A DNA stretch of 64,000 nt from NCBI GenBank assembly GCA_904063045.1, contig CAJFCJ010000007.1, forward strand, positions 86,793 to 150,792, given 5' to 3'. The notes below the pieces were generated by a model. That model did not search any database, was not told the DNA's origin, and worked only from the letters and a program-made list of their open reading frames with translations. The stretch's first letter is position 1; every line of letters begins with the position of its first letter. The stretch is from Dimorphilus gyrociliatus. Taxonomy: Eukaryota > Annelida > Polychaeta > Dinophilidae. The translations under genes were made by a program, and so were the position numbers. This document shows, in pieces, positions 13,941-25,805 of this stretch.

Positions 13941-15164
13941 AGTTTGTCTTTATCCCTTTTTCTCTCCCTCTCTTGTTTTGACTATCCCCTCGATTGTTCC
14001 GTCTATAGTTAACAAATAATACTATCATTTAGATTTTTCCACTTGATTATTTCTCATCATACAATAATTAAAGCTAATAATTCTTTAAGAAGCTGGATTG
14101 ATAAGCGAGATACTGCTTTTAAATGACGATATTACGCAATATCGGTATTTTATAGTACGTATGCAATTAAAAGAAAACGCAATACAAAAGCCTAAATTAT
14201 GCCTAAAGTTTTCAGTTTTGATGTCAGGTGTTATGTATTGTTTAATAAAGGAAGTACTTAAAGAACAGTGTCTTCAGTTTCAAGTATATAGAATTTACCA
14301 ATTTTGAATGTAGCTAGTGACATCTTGCGACAATACAAGATAATTTACTAGTCAAATTCTAGTTTTAATTAACATAAGAAATTGTAACTAACTTAATTAG
14401 CCAGAAAAAATAAGCATGAAATAAATAATTCAATCTCTAAATTAATGAAAGAAAAGATACCATTAGAGATATTTTCAACTGATCTCAGTTAATATTAAAA
14501 TCGATTCATTAATAAAATCCCTTTCTTTATTTTATTGTTTTGCAATTTTAAATGATTTAGTTTAAACAGGCCTAAGATATTAATAACGTGGGTGTCTTAA
14601 TCCAACTCTTTCAAAAAATATCATATCTTTATTCAAGCTTTGACTCAAATACCTATTACTAAATGCAATAGTATATGCAGGTATATATATAGAGATAGAT
14701 ATATATATACAGTATATTGCATACAAAGTGTTCTCGAGTTCAGCCTGAAATACTATATACTTATTATAGGTTGGTAAAGTAATAAAATAGATATAAATTG
14801 TTACTTATGATAGAAGTAACTATTTAAAAAACGAAACTATGAAGTGTTTTCAATTAAGAGAATAAGTGAAATTTATTACAAAAAGGTAAATAAGCTACAA
14901 CCAGTCTGTTTAAAGAAACGATCATTAAAGGATTGAAAGGAAAGAGAAAAATTAAGAGGAAAAAAAGGAAGGAGAAAGAAGCTACACGAAAGAAAGGACA
15001 GTTTAAACAGAAAGAAAAAAGAAGCGGATTGAAGCAGAGAGAGAGAGAGAGCGCGATAGACTTTCGAGAAATATGCGCTTTTCTTGGTGCAAAGATTAAA
15101 GGATTGTTAAGAGTGATAGAGGCTAGAAAAGTTAGAAGCAAAACACATTATAGAAAACATCATT

Positions 15165-17106
15165 ATGGCTAGTGAACTGAATAGTTTACACAACCAAATA
15201 GCTTTGTTGAAAGCTAAAATATTCCGACAAGTTTGTAATCCTTATAACATATCTGTATGAAAAGATAATTTGAAATTCCTCTACCAAAAGCTTATAACCT
15301 AATGCAATTTTGCTGATAATAAGAAAAATAGTCTTATCAGTCTATAATTCAAAATATAATATAATCAATAAAATCGTATTAAGGTTTATATATATGCACC
15401 TTAGAGATTATAAGTAGGATACTCGAGTTTGGTAGTACCTGTAAATTAGATATTACTTTACAGATTAACACTTGCCATAACAACTCTTGCATTTGTCTGG
15501 TAAATAAGTTAATTTTTACTAAATTATATTTTTTAATATAATACATCTATATATATATATTACTAGATATAGCTTAATGAATCTTTTATAGAAAATATAC
15601 TGGTACATAATTAGATATTACTGGCTAGAAAGTTTAACGTTATTTATATTTTAGATAGGATATTGGTATAGAAACAGTAAACTGATAGTTGCTTAGGAAA
15701 AGCAGGATTGTTCTATTGATTAATATAAATATATATTTCTTTTCTGTATTTTACCTAATTTTGTATTATATATATATATATATATATATCGTTTCTTTTT
15801 CCTATATAATTTACAAGAAATTGGATGGAAATGAGGACGTGGAACGTTTACGTACTGCTTCTCTGAAAAAATTTCCAATAGGTTGTCATTGTTTATTTCA
15901 AAACGTTATTATTTACTTTTCCGTATTAAATTACATAAATACAGAAGAACGTCATTTTCCTGACGCTCAGCAGCTAGATCCTGAGATGGAAATTAGCGAG
16001 GACAATGTAAAACTGCATCAAGCTATGTTAAGACGGCAAGAATTATTGGATAGAATAAGGGTGAACTTAGCAATTTATCAAGAATCTGATAGTTTAAACT
16101 GTTTTATTTTTTCTTTCCCTACTCAATATTTTCTCTTTTACATTAGCACGAACGACAGGTTAATGACGAATTAAGGAGGCCAAGATCCTATACAGGTAAA
16201 AGGTATAGAAGTCCTTCTCCTATAGCTCCCTCGAGACATTCTCTTCCTGGTTAGTTATCATTACTACTAAAAAATATCTTACTGAGTAATCACGATTCTT
16301 ATCGTAAGAGAGAGGAAACCGTCACGTTATAGAACATCAATTCAGGCATGTTCAGCAAAGCCCTGTCCATTTACCACCTATCCAACAGCATCCTCCCAGT
16401 CAGCCAATTTATTACCCACCGCCTGTGGTAGAGCAAAAAAACAGCAAAGCAGGTAATTAGCGAGTTAATTAGAGAACTAGTAACGTTATTTTTTATCTTA
16501 TGAAATATTTAAGATGTGATAAGATTAATACATTTTTTTATATCTTTGATTAGAACTTATGGAACTGATGCTTATGCAAAACGCTCAAATTCATCAAATG
16601 GTTATGCAACAGATGATGTTAAGTGCAATTCCTCCAAAACCTTACCAGAATTATCCATCAGAACAGCAAGTAAATTATATTCCGCATTTGATATTAATTC
16701 TCAAGCAAAATCTATAGTAATACTAACCAAACTATTTTCACCTAGAAACCTACAATTAACCATTTCCATCAATATCCTAATCAGTATACCCAACTGCCTC
16801 CAATTCGAACGTATGTATTTTCTACTCTATAATAATCGATTTATCGGTTATTAAAACCATCAATTTTTAAACTGGTTCTTCACAGACAAGGACTTTTGCC
16901 GACAAGACACGAACATAGGCCTCTTCCTATAGGTGATTAAAAATCATTAACTAATCTTTATAAATTAAAATTTACTTATCTGTGTTAATTTATCCTTTTG
17001 TGCTTGTGTAGTTTATGCTAGTCTCTTTTTCATTTGTATTTACGCTGCTTCAGATGCTCAGCAATTTCAAGAATCAGAACTAATCCAGAATTACAGACAG
17101 CAATGA
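15165..17106 (+). CDS. short isoform of the DUF4587-like gene, 257 aa
   Basis: Shares the first eight exons of the long form (through 16932) but then splices to 17054-17106. That exon adds DAQQFQESELIQNYRQQ and ends in TGA at 17104-17106. The frame is exact (774 nt). No GT donor precedes the stop, so this must be a terminal exon when used. A polyadenylation signal AATAAA at 17272-17277 lies 166 nt after the stop, just before the acceptor of the next exon (17331-17332). The short product keeps the Q/M helix and lacks the basic patch and C-terminal region, a size more like PRR29-type proteins. An alternative reading is that the short form is the whole gene and the downstream exons belong to another gene, but no ATG start was found for such a gene. 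Confidence 0.5.
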
Positions 17107-20100
17107 TTAACTGTGTGTCAATAATTTTACAATTCCATTATATGATTGTCTTTATTAAGTAATATACTTCTCTGCAAATACCAAAAACAAAAAGAATAAC
17201 GCAAATTCTAAAATAACCGTCGAATACTATTTTGTCTTGACTGTTTTAACAATTATAGTAATAATAGTAATAATAAATTATTATATCAATTATCAAATAC
17301 AATTTTTAATAAAAATCAAAAATCTTCGGCAGAACGTAAATCGTCTAGAAGAAAGCGAAAAATTCCTTTTCCTGGCCCAGGTATATAGGCCTATATTATT
17401 AATAATATTTAATTTATTTTTAATAAACAAATCTTAACAATTAGCATTAAAAAAAACTATTTTCTCTTTGTAAACAGAGTCTTTAAGAAAGTTTAGACGT
17501 GCGGCCTACGCAGCGTATTTCATTAAATTACTTGCCAATAAAAGATTCAGGGTAAGGGATAGTTAGTGATAATTAAATATAAAATAAAGAGATTAAAGAT
17601 AAAAACGAATATAGTACATACTATATTTATAGAAAGAATACTAATAATTAAGTAAAGATAAACTAAACTGAGGTATTTATAACATGTAATTTTTGACTAT
17701 TTACTAGCTTCGTACATCGGATAAAAATACATCTTTTATGTTTGGTATCAACTTGAAGGAGATAGTAGCAGCTCTACATAGAATTTACTTGGAAGTAAGT
17801 AATAATTTATGATAAAATATTATTAGAAGACAGATTAATTCTATGCTATCTAACCTATTAACAAATGAAAAATTTTGTTAAGCGTTTAATTACAAACTAT
17901 TTATCAGCCTACTGGGAAAATTTATTCCGCTTTGAGAGATGCAATTTCCGAGAAATCATCACCGTATGCCATTATCTTTGATTCAAATGCTAAAAAGGAA
18001 GAGTTGAAGAAAACTTATACAGAAATGGAATATGTAGTCGAAAATGTTGTTTACGGAATTACAGCTATTATGGTATGTATAGTTTTTTATTGCGTATACT
18101 CTAATCTCTGGAAATAAAAAAATAAGTAGTTTTTGATGAAATATTTACAAAATAGCTTTCTAATCCTGTCAAGAGATTATAGTCACAAGCATAAAAAAAA
18201 CTTCACCCCCTCACCCCCTACCCACCTTCTTTTACACCCACCGTTATATCTTTCTATTGATCAATGTTGGTAAATCTTTAAGAGAGCTTAAAATAAAGCC
18301 AGATTTATTCCAAGAAAATACTCCTTGTTTTGTAAACAAGGAAGTATTTGATATATTTTTTTATAAATATAAATATGCAAATGATTTAATATTTATGAAT
18401 AAATAATAGGTAATTAAGTTTAGTAATATTTTATGCATATTCTCATAATTTACTCTCTTCTTTTTGGGTTCTTTGGCACAAGGAAATGTATATTGTATAG
18501 TTTTTTTTGTTTTAATATTGTTAAAAAAAAGGTCGATAGCTTTTTTTTTTTATTTTTACTATGACATTGTATACTTAAACTCAAGTAAATAGGAAGGCCT
18601 TATTTTCGCCTACTTAAATTTTAACATTAAAAGTATTAGTCATCTGTTAAGGTTTTGGATAGGTTTAAATATGAAGTGACAAATACCCAAAAAATTTTTG
18701 TTGGCTTAAGATAAGGATGCTAAACCTGTAAATATCCTCGACCTGGTTATTATTTATTTAAGTATTATTCTAAGGAAAGGTTAGAATTAACTTATAAGAG
18801 CTTGAATAAAAGGAAAATCTATAAGATCACAGAGTTAATTTAAACGGAATAAAAAATAATATTGAAATATGAATGAAATTAACAATTGTAATGATAATGA
18901 CGATTGCGTGCTAAAAATCAATAAGATCTCGACCTCTGATAAGACTTATCATAGTGAAACTGGTTTCGACGCCTATTCAATAGATAAAATCGATGAGAAC
19001 TTGAATGAAAGAATAGAAACTATGGAAAGAGACACTAAAGAGCAGGTTGCTTCGGATACAAAAGCAGGGGACAAAGATAATATTCCCATGGAAGAGAATT
19101 TAAATGAGGAGATAAGTTATACGGCAATCAATTACAATGAAAGAGGAATTAGTCATGATAAAGAAATTAGACAAATGATTGAGCTAAATAAATCTGAAGA
19201 GATAGGAGAATTATTACTTTCAAATATAGAGTTGAATAAAAATCTGGATCTAACAGACGATGACCTCGATTCTATGTTAGAGAATACAAATGTCGAAGAG
19301 ATCAAAAGCAAAGGAAATAACGTTCGATTTAAAATCGAAGACGCTGAAGAGGCCAAAATCGATTTAGAAAAGGAACTAATTAACAATGAGGCAGAATTAA
19401 GTCCTGATGTAGAAAATGATTTAGAGCATTTAAAGTCGCAGTCTAACGAAACAAATGCTTTAAAAATCGAAGAGGTACAAGCTGAAAAAGAAATAGTATC
19501 AGAAATAGGCGGTAAGGATGAAAGAAGCGTTGAATTGCCAACCGAACCGGATGTAGAACGGACGGAACCTACATTCGATAACCAATTGGATAATAAAGAA
19601 GTAATGGAGGAAGCTGAAAGAGAAATACTGGTAGAGTTCGCTGAGAATGAAAACGTTAAAGGGTCAAAATCTCTTGAAATTAAGGAAATTAATATCGAGG
19701 CAAAGGAAACGAATAATGAAGGCAAATTGCGTGAAAAGGAAAATGAAAAACTGGACAAAAGTGGAATCGTAGCAAATGTCCTAAATTTAGAAGAAGAACA
19801 GAAAGAGCAAATTTCACGTAAACATGATGTTGATGGCAATCTCAACCTCGATTTTATTTTAAAAACAAATCAGGATAAGGTTAACCCACAAACAACAAGT
19901 ATTAAAGACGAATATGACTATTATAAAGATCTAGAGGAAACAAGCGTCACTATTGACGAATTGGTGAAAATAAATATGAAATATTTGATTTAGATTTTTC
20001 ACTGTTTATTTCGTAAAGAAAAGCACAAGAAAGATAGATTGATTAAAAGACTTAGTTTAAATAATTCTAATATTCATTCTTACAATATATAGTAGTAACA

Positions 20101-21163
20101 TTATCATCTTTTTCTCATTAAAAACAAAACAAAACAAAAAGAAAAGAACAAATAGAAAATGTAAACAACTTTCTAGGTTTTTTTCTTTTGCTCTTTTACG
20201 TTATTGTTTATCCTCTAATTTTTTTTTATTAATGGCTTTTTCTTTTAAATTTTGCCGTTAAAAATCAATAAAACTGTTTCATTTAATATATATATTATGT
20301 TAATGAGTTTCTCTTTAAAGCTTATTTTTTTATGCCTTCTTATCTAGCCAGAAAGCGGAGCTTTGGGAACCAAAAATGTTAAATCCTCAATATTCAGCGT
20401 AGTACAAAATGGTAAAACATTCCCACCGTCGTATTTTTTTAACTTTGAACAGGTACATTTACAGATAGATATGTTTATAATTAATCTCTATTAATAATTA
20501 TTTATATCCTCTTTTAACATAATTGAAATGCGTCTCTATCTATAAAGGAGCGTCTGCGATTTGATGATAGAGGGAGAACGATTGGTTTGACTACTCAAGA
20601 TTCTGTGCTAATTATTATTGGTCTTTTTATATCACGAGCTTTGGTGACAACAGTAAGTATTAGAAATAAAACAACTTTTACCATAGAGATTTCTGAAACA
20701 CATAAAGTAAATCGGCTAATACCATTTGCTATTACTCTTATCACTGGTTACTCATTCCCTTATGTATATATACTGTATTTATAGAAATATATATATATAT
20801 TCAAAATATACAGTATATATTTAAATTGTCTATTGAAAACAGCTTTTAATGAAACCGTACGACTACCAACTATCTGTATCAAGATTGAATGATAAATCAG
20901 AAGGAAATCTAAGGGTCTTATCAAGTATATTTATATACTTGGTAAGGCTTTGCTCAGTAAAGAATGAAAAGGAAATGGCTAAAGCGCCTGTAGAATTGTC
21001 CAACTATTTGTACGATGACACCCAACTGTCTCCCATACTGAAAAAGATGTCGAAGAGTATAAAATATTCAGAAAAATTAATTAGGGATTGGAGTACAAAA
21101 TATGTTGTACAGCTGAATAATTTAAAAGAAGAAGTAAAAAAATTGGAAAGTTTGTACGAATAA
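15165..21163 (+). CDS. Q/M-rich helix (DUF4587-like) protein, long form, 15 coding exons, 541 aa
   Basis: Coding exons: 15165-15230, 15818-15881, 15945-16060, 16147-16249, 16309-16452, 16554-16669, 16746-16810, 16886-16932, 17333-17380, 17478-17551, 17708-17794, 17908-18072, 20348-20452, 20548-20652, 20843-21163. All junctions keep frame (1626 nt). The start ATG has a coiled-coil opening (MASELNSLHNQIALLKAK). A Pro/Gln-rich linker follows. At residues 166-187 lies a Met/Gln helix containing QNAQIHQMVMQQMM, which resembles the motif I associate with DUF4587 proteins such as C21orf58 and PRR29 (from memory). After residue 241 comes a basic RKSSRRKRK patch, then about 290 residues of mixed helical sequence I do not recognise. 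An AATAAA lies at 21320. This form skips the exon at 17054-17106. Function unknown. The weakest junctions are exon 1 to 2 and the exon-5 acceptor (TAAG). Confidence 0.7.
17272..17277 (+). terminator. polyadenylation signal for the short isoform
   Basis: AATAAA placed 166 nt after the exon-9 stop and before the next acceptor. Confidence 0.45.
18869..19993 (+). CDS. intronless acidic protein nested in an intron, 374 aa
   Basis: A single open frame starts MNEINNCNDNDD and ends at TAG. It is the longest uninterrupted ORF in the window and far longer than expected by chance at this base composition. The protein is very rich in Glu, Asp, Asn and Lys, with repeated short acidic blocks (LEEEQKEQ, EEAEREI, DDDLDS). 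It has almost no Cys, Trp or aromatic residues until an EYDYYKDLEE motif near the C-terminus, and no signal peptide or membrane segment. It is probably mostly disordered or coiled. AATAAA lies at 20267-20272, 274 nt after the stop and before the host gene's next acceptor. It lies on the host's strand, so it could be an independent gene, a retrocopy, or an alternative exon of the host. The minus-strand ORF over 19153-19845 is its shadow. Confidence 0.7.
   Translation: MNEINNCNDNDDCVLKINKISTSDKTYHSETGFDAYSIDKIDENLNERIETMERDTKEQVASDTKAGDKDNIPMEENLNEEISYTAINYNERGISHDKEIRQMIELNKSEEIGELLLSNIELNKNLDLTDDDLDSMLENTNVEEIKSKGNNVRFKIEDAEEAKIDLEKELINNEAELSPDVENDLEHLKSQSNETNALKIEEVQAEKEIVSEIGGKDERSVELPTEPDVERTEPTFDNQLDNKEVMEEAEREILVEFAENENVKGSKSLEIKEINIEAKETNNEGKLREKENEKLDKSGIVANVLNLEEEQKEQISRKHDVDGNLNLDFILKTNQDKVNPQTTSIKDEYDYYKDLEETSVTIDELVKINMKYLI
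20267..20272 (+). terminator. polyadenylation signal of the nested gene
   Basis: AATAAA 274 nt past the stop at 19993, still inside the host intron. Confidence 0.45.
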
Positions 21164-24100
21164 TACAATAGAATATCTATGCATGACAAACAATACAAAT
21201 ATACTGTATATTACTAACTTGTATACGCTAAACTACTTATATAATATTTAGTTACTTTCTAATTACCTTTGCTATTTTTCTGATATCATTCTTTCAATTT
21301 ATCAACAATTCCTTTTCTGAATAAATGATTATCATAAAATAACTAATCTAATCATTTTAGTTTATATAAAGAGAATGAAAATTAAACTATTAAAAGAGAA
21401 TGTAACTATTAATAAAATATTTGAATATTTTGCTTAGTTATGTTTCTTTTTTCAAAGAGGTAACAGCAGTATCTTATTTACTATCTTTTATTGAGGACAG
21501 TGAATCTTTTTTCGAATGGATAATCCATTTTTCTGAAGAATAATACTTTCAAATTTCAGGTTCATATTTTAGATTAACTTTATCCTTCAATATAGAACAA
21601 AAAACTTGGATTTTCTCTAGCGCTAAATAATATCTATGTCGTAAAAAGTGATAGATGGACCAAGTTAACCGCAAAATAAATTACCAGTAGTGACATCTAA
21701 AGGCAATAATTTGTATTAGCCGCTATTCCTGTCGTGACTACATTTTATACGGATTCTAAAACCAATATACTTTGGAATATAAATGACAATCACTAGATGC
21801 CACTACAAGAGATATGGTCTGTAAAGTAACAATCTATTTATATACTGTATATATACAATTTATATATATATACTGAAAATACCGTTATGTTTTTTGCAAA
21901 TATATAAATTATAGTAGCAGTCAGTAGGAAAATAAAGAAACTTTAGTAACAATGCACTTTACAAAATGGTATGGAAAATTCCAAGAACTTTGTAGCATTT
22001 TCATTTTCAAGTCAGTTATAGTTTTTTGTCAATCTGTCATTTAAAGAGTTTAAAATTAGAAAAATAAGAAATCTACTGTCTCTGTAAATAAATGGTGCAT
22101 CTTTTTCCAAAGAATTTTATGATCGATCTATTTGAATATGTTAAAAATTCTTCTTTTTTAGACTATTCGTCCTTGAATTACTAAAATTTAATAATATACA
22201 ATTGTAGTATTAAAATTTGTGTAAAAATATAGTTTCAATGACAGTTATATTGATTATTTTGATGGATAAATAGCAGAGAAATAATGAAATATTTGAATTA
22301 TACAAGCTAAAACCAATATTTTTGTCTTTTTTGAGAAAGAAACATATTCTATTCATTTGAATTTACTCAATTATGATGGAGGAATGGATGTAAGGTTAAA
22401 ATTTCTTACGACGTGTCTATTGGAACGAAAGGAAGAGACCAATGCCATTTTGCTCTCTTTTTTTCTCTTTTACTGACTAATTTTATAATAGTTAATGTAG
22501 CTATTCGTGGGTTGTCTGAAGCTAAGCTTTCATTGGAAATTGTATATGTCTGGATCCTAATTGGTATATGTCCTTATTTTAGTTCTTCTTACTTTTTTCT
22601 TATTTTTTATTACAAGTTGCCATGCTTTTCAATCTTCAAACTACTGTATAATTGATGGATATTGGATGTCTTTTGCCGAAACTTTGCATGCTACCGCGTC
22701 TTTTTTATCAGTTCAACTGTATAAATGTTTACTTATTGATGAAATAGCGTTTCTTTTTCAACCGAAATAACTTTAGTTTCTTGTTGCCCGTTATATTCGA
22801 ATTGTTGAAATTATAAGAATTAGTATAATATTACAAATTTTAACTATTTTACGCTTTAGGAATATTTATTAGTGTATATTGTCCAGCATTAAATGATCAT
22901 TGCTATCTAATATAGTATTTAATTGAAAGATAGTATATGTTAATGTTATAATAAGAAATAATCAAATAATATCGTAATATTCATTGAATATTTATAGCAT
23001 TTTTATTTCTAAATAAATATCTTTTTCGATACTGATAAGAAAGTAAATTGGGTGAGACAGTCTAAAGCAAATCAATATGAAAACTAGTTTTTATTATAAA
23101 TATACTATATATAGTCTATAGCTTCTTTTATTTTACAAGCCTATAAGGGTACTAATCTAATTAAGTAAGATTTACAATATACTGAATTATTGATATTCTC
23201 TTGTTCAAAATTGTTTATATATACAGTCTATAAATTTATATATATATAATACATTTGATTCATAAATATATATATATACTGTGTATATATATAACATATA
23301 TATTATATGTATAACAAGTCCCCAGTAAATTGTGCATTTACAACTTGAGGCTATGCGAAAAAAAGTGTAATTATCTACTGTCAAATGGGATGGTAAAAAT
23401 CGTAAAATAAATTATGGTTATAAAATTATTTTGTCATTTCTTTCCTTCTCATTCCGACCATATCGACATCATCCAATCCTCTTCTTCTTTCCCCTTCCCT
23501 CCATCTTGTTTCTTATCTTAGGGAATACCCAATAACATTTTAGTAATCATTTTCCTTCTGTTTAAATATCAATTTGAATTTTTTCTTTCTACTCTATTTG
23601 CATAATTTTGCAGCAGAAACAAGTTGATTTTATTGGCATTATTAACCGTCTCTTCTCTTTCTCTCTCTCCCTCTTTTTTTTATAGTTCCATGGCGATTGT
23701 TAAAGGCCTCAAAAGGATTTAAAATACTTTGTAAATTAGTTAATATTCCCGAAAGTTTTAATGATTAACAAGAAATATTTTCCTTTAGACTTTTTATCAA
23801 ATTGTTGAGTTATTTTCGAGCATATTATTCTCTTTTCTTATGATATACTGTATTTCTTCAGCAAATAAAGTATCTATACAAAGTACCAATAAATATTTTA
23901 TATGCTAAGTGTAAAAGGATACTTGAAATAAATAGATTAGTAAATTTTAGACAAGAAATCTTTGAAAATAAATATAATTGTTGGCAAACCACTTTAGTTG
24001 GATAAAAGATATTCACACTACAGCACCCTCTAGCGTTTAATTTCCAATTATTCCGGCTGTCTCTAAAAATCAAGCCTACAACTGCAATCAAACTGGACCC

Positions 24101-24206
24101 GTCAAATTGCATCTGAAAAAACAACTCAACGTATTGATCAACATCTTGGATCATTTGGACACTCTTCCGTCTCTTTCTATTCACTTTACAAGGTTTATAT
24201 ATTTAC
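21164..24206. other. interval without a recognised gene
   Basis: AT-rich. AATAAA at 21320-21325 probably serves the upstream gene. An imperfect inverted repeat spans 21687-21806. Overlapping hydrophobic frames at 22413-22770 were tested for splicing and did not give a start-to-stop model. TA tracts with the CTGTATATA motif occur at 21840 and 23275. Confidence 0.5.
21687..21806. repeat. imperfect inverted repeat, 31-nt arms
   Basis: The arm at 21687-21717 begins GTAGTGACATCTA. The reverse complement of 21776-21806 begins GTAGTGGCATCTA. The arms match at about 22 of 31 positions over a loop of about 58 nt. Confidence 0.5.
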
Positions 24207-24249
24207 CATCTATTTTTTGCCGTTCGCTAGCATAAAATCTCGTAGCCAT
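23858..24249 (-). CDS. tentative small gene, first exon plus open frame
   Basis: On the minus strand ATG 24249 (context AGTTAAAATGG) opens MATRFYASERQKID and meets a donor G|GTAAAT after 24207. The exon as written would otherwise run a few codons to TGA. A 101-codon open stretch follows at 24183-23858 (with MIQDVDQYVELFFQMQ and DGSSLIAVVGL). It can be joined in frame either by a 23-nt intron (acceptor TTGTAAAG) or by a 62-nt intron (acceptor GATCCAAG). A better-looking acceptor, TTTTTTCAG, within it would put a stop almost at once. The last part of the open frame is AT-rich and doubtful. No family is recognised; this is a candidate only. Confidence 0.28.
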
Positions 24250-24685
24250 TTTAACTTGTATACAATACATGATATATAATCTTATTGAGAGCAACTAATT
24301 TCAGTATACTCTTTCTTTCTCCCTATCTATTTCTTATATTTGTATTACCTATTGTTCGAATTAGTCAATTTTTTAGTATAAACAAGTATTTATAAGTGTT
24401 ACAAGACCTTTTACGACATAAGGAAGATACAGTTTATTTTTATGTACACATACTTTTTATATTATATTTGTTAATATAATTTTCGTAATCTCATTTCCAC
24501 ACACACACACACATACACTCTCTTTTTCCCTCTCTCTCTCTACCCTTTCCCCTCTAATAATTTCTTTTTCGCTAGCCATTTGAAAAGGTGTTGGTGCTGG
24601 TGTTCTTGGATTTTTGTAAATTGGTCTTCTTTATCCTTAAAAAGAGAGGCTAATAGACGGGCTTTAACATTAGCTATAGTGAAAA

Positions 24686-24959
24686 ATGTCCCCGGTTTCT
24701 ATAATCTGGATTATACTTGTTTGCTTGTGCTTGTTAGCGGTGGCCACATCTGCAATTGCAGTTATAAGATACTGTCTACAAAAAAGCAGGTTGATTCTTA
24801 ATTCCTTGAAATGCTTTTTTAGTAAAGAATAGTAATGATTTTTAATTTGAAGTTAAAATTCTGTATTCTTTTCTCAGGGAACAAGATTTTACAGAATTAA
24901 CTGAGGAAGAGGAGGAAAACGACGCACTCTCCCATCAAGCTGGAGCATTTCCCATTTGA
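24686..24959 (+). CDS. single-pass membrane microprotein, 2 exons, 61 aa
   Basis: Exons 24686-24789 and 24878-24959 (186 nt) are joined across an 88-bp intron (donor AG|GTTGAT, acceptor TTTTCTCAG). The start ATG has A at -3, and an in-frame TGA lies one codon upstream of it, so no upstream coding exon can extend it. Residues about 4-28 form one hydrophobic segment (SIIWIILVCLCLLAV, then ATSAIAVI). Then comes RYCLQKSR and a short acidic tail with TELTEEEEEND, ending AGAFPI. The basic residues straight after the helix suggest a small type III/SMIM-like protein with a cytosolic acidic tail. No named family is recognised. It is too short for a standard ORF cut-off. Confidence 0.55.
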
Positions 24960-25761
24960 CGAAATATGGAATATGAAACACAACCTTTCGTTCACTTTCT
25001 CGTTCTCTCTCCGCTTCAAAAGCCTGAAATAGCTAGGGGGCAGCATTACAAATGATTATGATTATTTCGGTTTTTCTCTATTTTTTTATATTAAATATTC
25101 TATCCTTGAAGAGATTTTACGCATATATAAACGTGATTGCATATTTTCTCAAATGATAAAGAACAGAGATGTATTCAGTTGAATTTTATACAAAAGAAAT
25201 TTGCCTTTCATTCTCAAGCGAATCATGCATGACAAACTAATATCACCATGATCCTTTAAAACAGCCCGAGAGGCGAGTTGTCTCATGCCAGCTGGGTCTC
25301 TTTGTACTTAAATAGCTTAAATTTATTTATTTTTTTCTAAGAAGACAATCGTAGGTTCCAAAAAAGGACATTTTTTTTAAAGAAAAAATAGGTACTATAA
25401 ACAAATGCTCCCTTTAATAGAAAATACGTAATTTTACAACATCCTTTTTCGTTGTCTTCCTTATTCTTATATTCATGGACAAGAAGTTTTAAAACTGGTA
25501 CCAATATAAAGAAAATAATTTCCCTTGCCTGCAATCAATATTGCAGTCTATAAGGGTATACATAAAAAACTTGTTCTAAAGCTTATTCTGGTTGTAAAAC
25601 AGCTATTCTGACGAAAAGGGGAGAACGTTATTTTTTTCATATGTTATTTTTATACAAAGATAAATAGTGTATACACAATATGTATACAAATTTTTTGCTC
25701 TATATATATATATTTGCATATGTATATATATATATACAGTATATACTGTATATATTACAAA

Positions 25762-25805
<44 letters not shown>

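Larger units (their letters stand above)
6639..15164. other. gene-poor interval, microsatellite-rich
   Basis: No gene is recognised between the peptide receptor's start and the 15.2-kb gene. It contains the tandem repeats listed separately, a tRNA-like fragment near 7.88 kb, and CTCF-like motifs at 7519 and 12405. Two less AT-rich patches, at about 11090-11210 and 11590-11750, have short open frames on both strands but no credible splice structure or family resemblance. Confidence 0.5.
18073..20347 (+). other. long intron hosting a nested ORF
   Basis: This 2.3-kb intron of the DUF4587-like gene begins GTATGTATAG and ends TTATCTAG. The other introns of this gene are about 55-600 bp. Its extra length is accounted for by the 374-codon ORF at 18869-19993. 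It also holds a hairpin at 18316-18349 (AAATACTCCTTGTTT, 3-nt loop, AAACAAGGAAGTATTT, one bulge). Confidence 0.6.

Noticed and set aside
14098-14307. 69-aa plus-strand ORF
   Set aside because: Lacks an ATG at its start; no splice sites, signal peptide or recognisable motif.
14933-15172. 79-aa Lys/Arg-rich ORF overlapping the start of the DUF4587-like gene
   Set aside because: Purine-rich sequence without an ATG start, in another frame from the spliced gene; better read as 5' UTR.
19153-19845. 230-aa minus-strand Ser/Leu-rich ORF
   Set aside because: Exact antisense shadow of the acidic 374-aa ORF; its Ser/Leu richness mirrors the Glu/Lys codons of the other strand.
22413-22770. Overlapping hydrophobic plus-strand ORFs that look like a signal peptide or membrane protein
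   Set aside because: Neither has an ATG. Joining the upstream ATG at 22373 through GTAAGG to the acceptor at 22491 gives an immediate stop, and the only in-frame link between the two frames would be a 19-nt intron.
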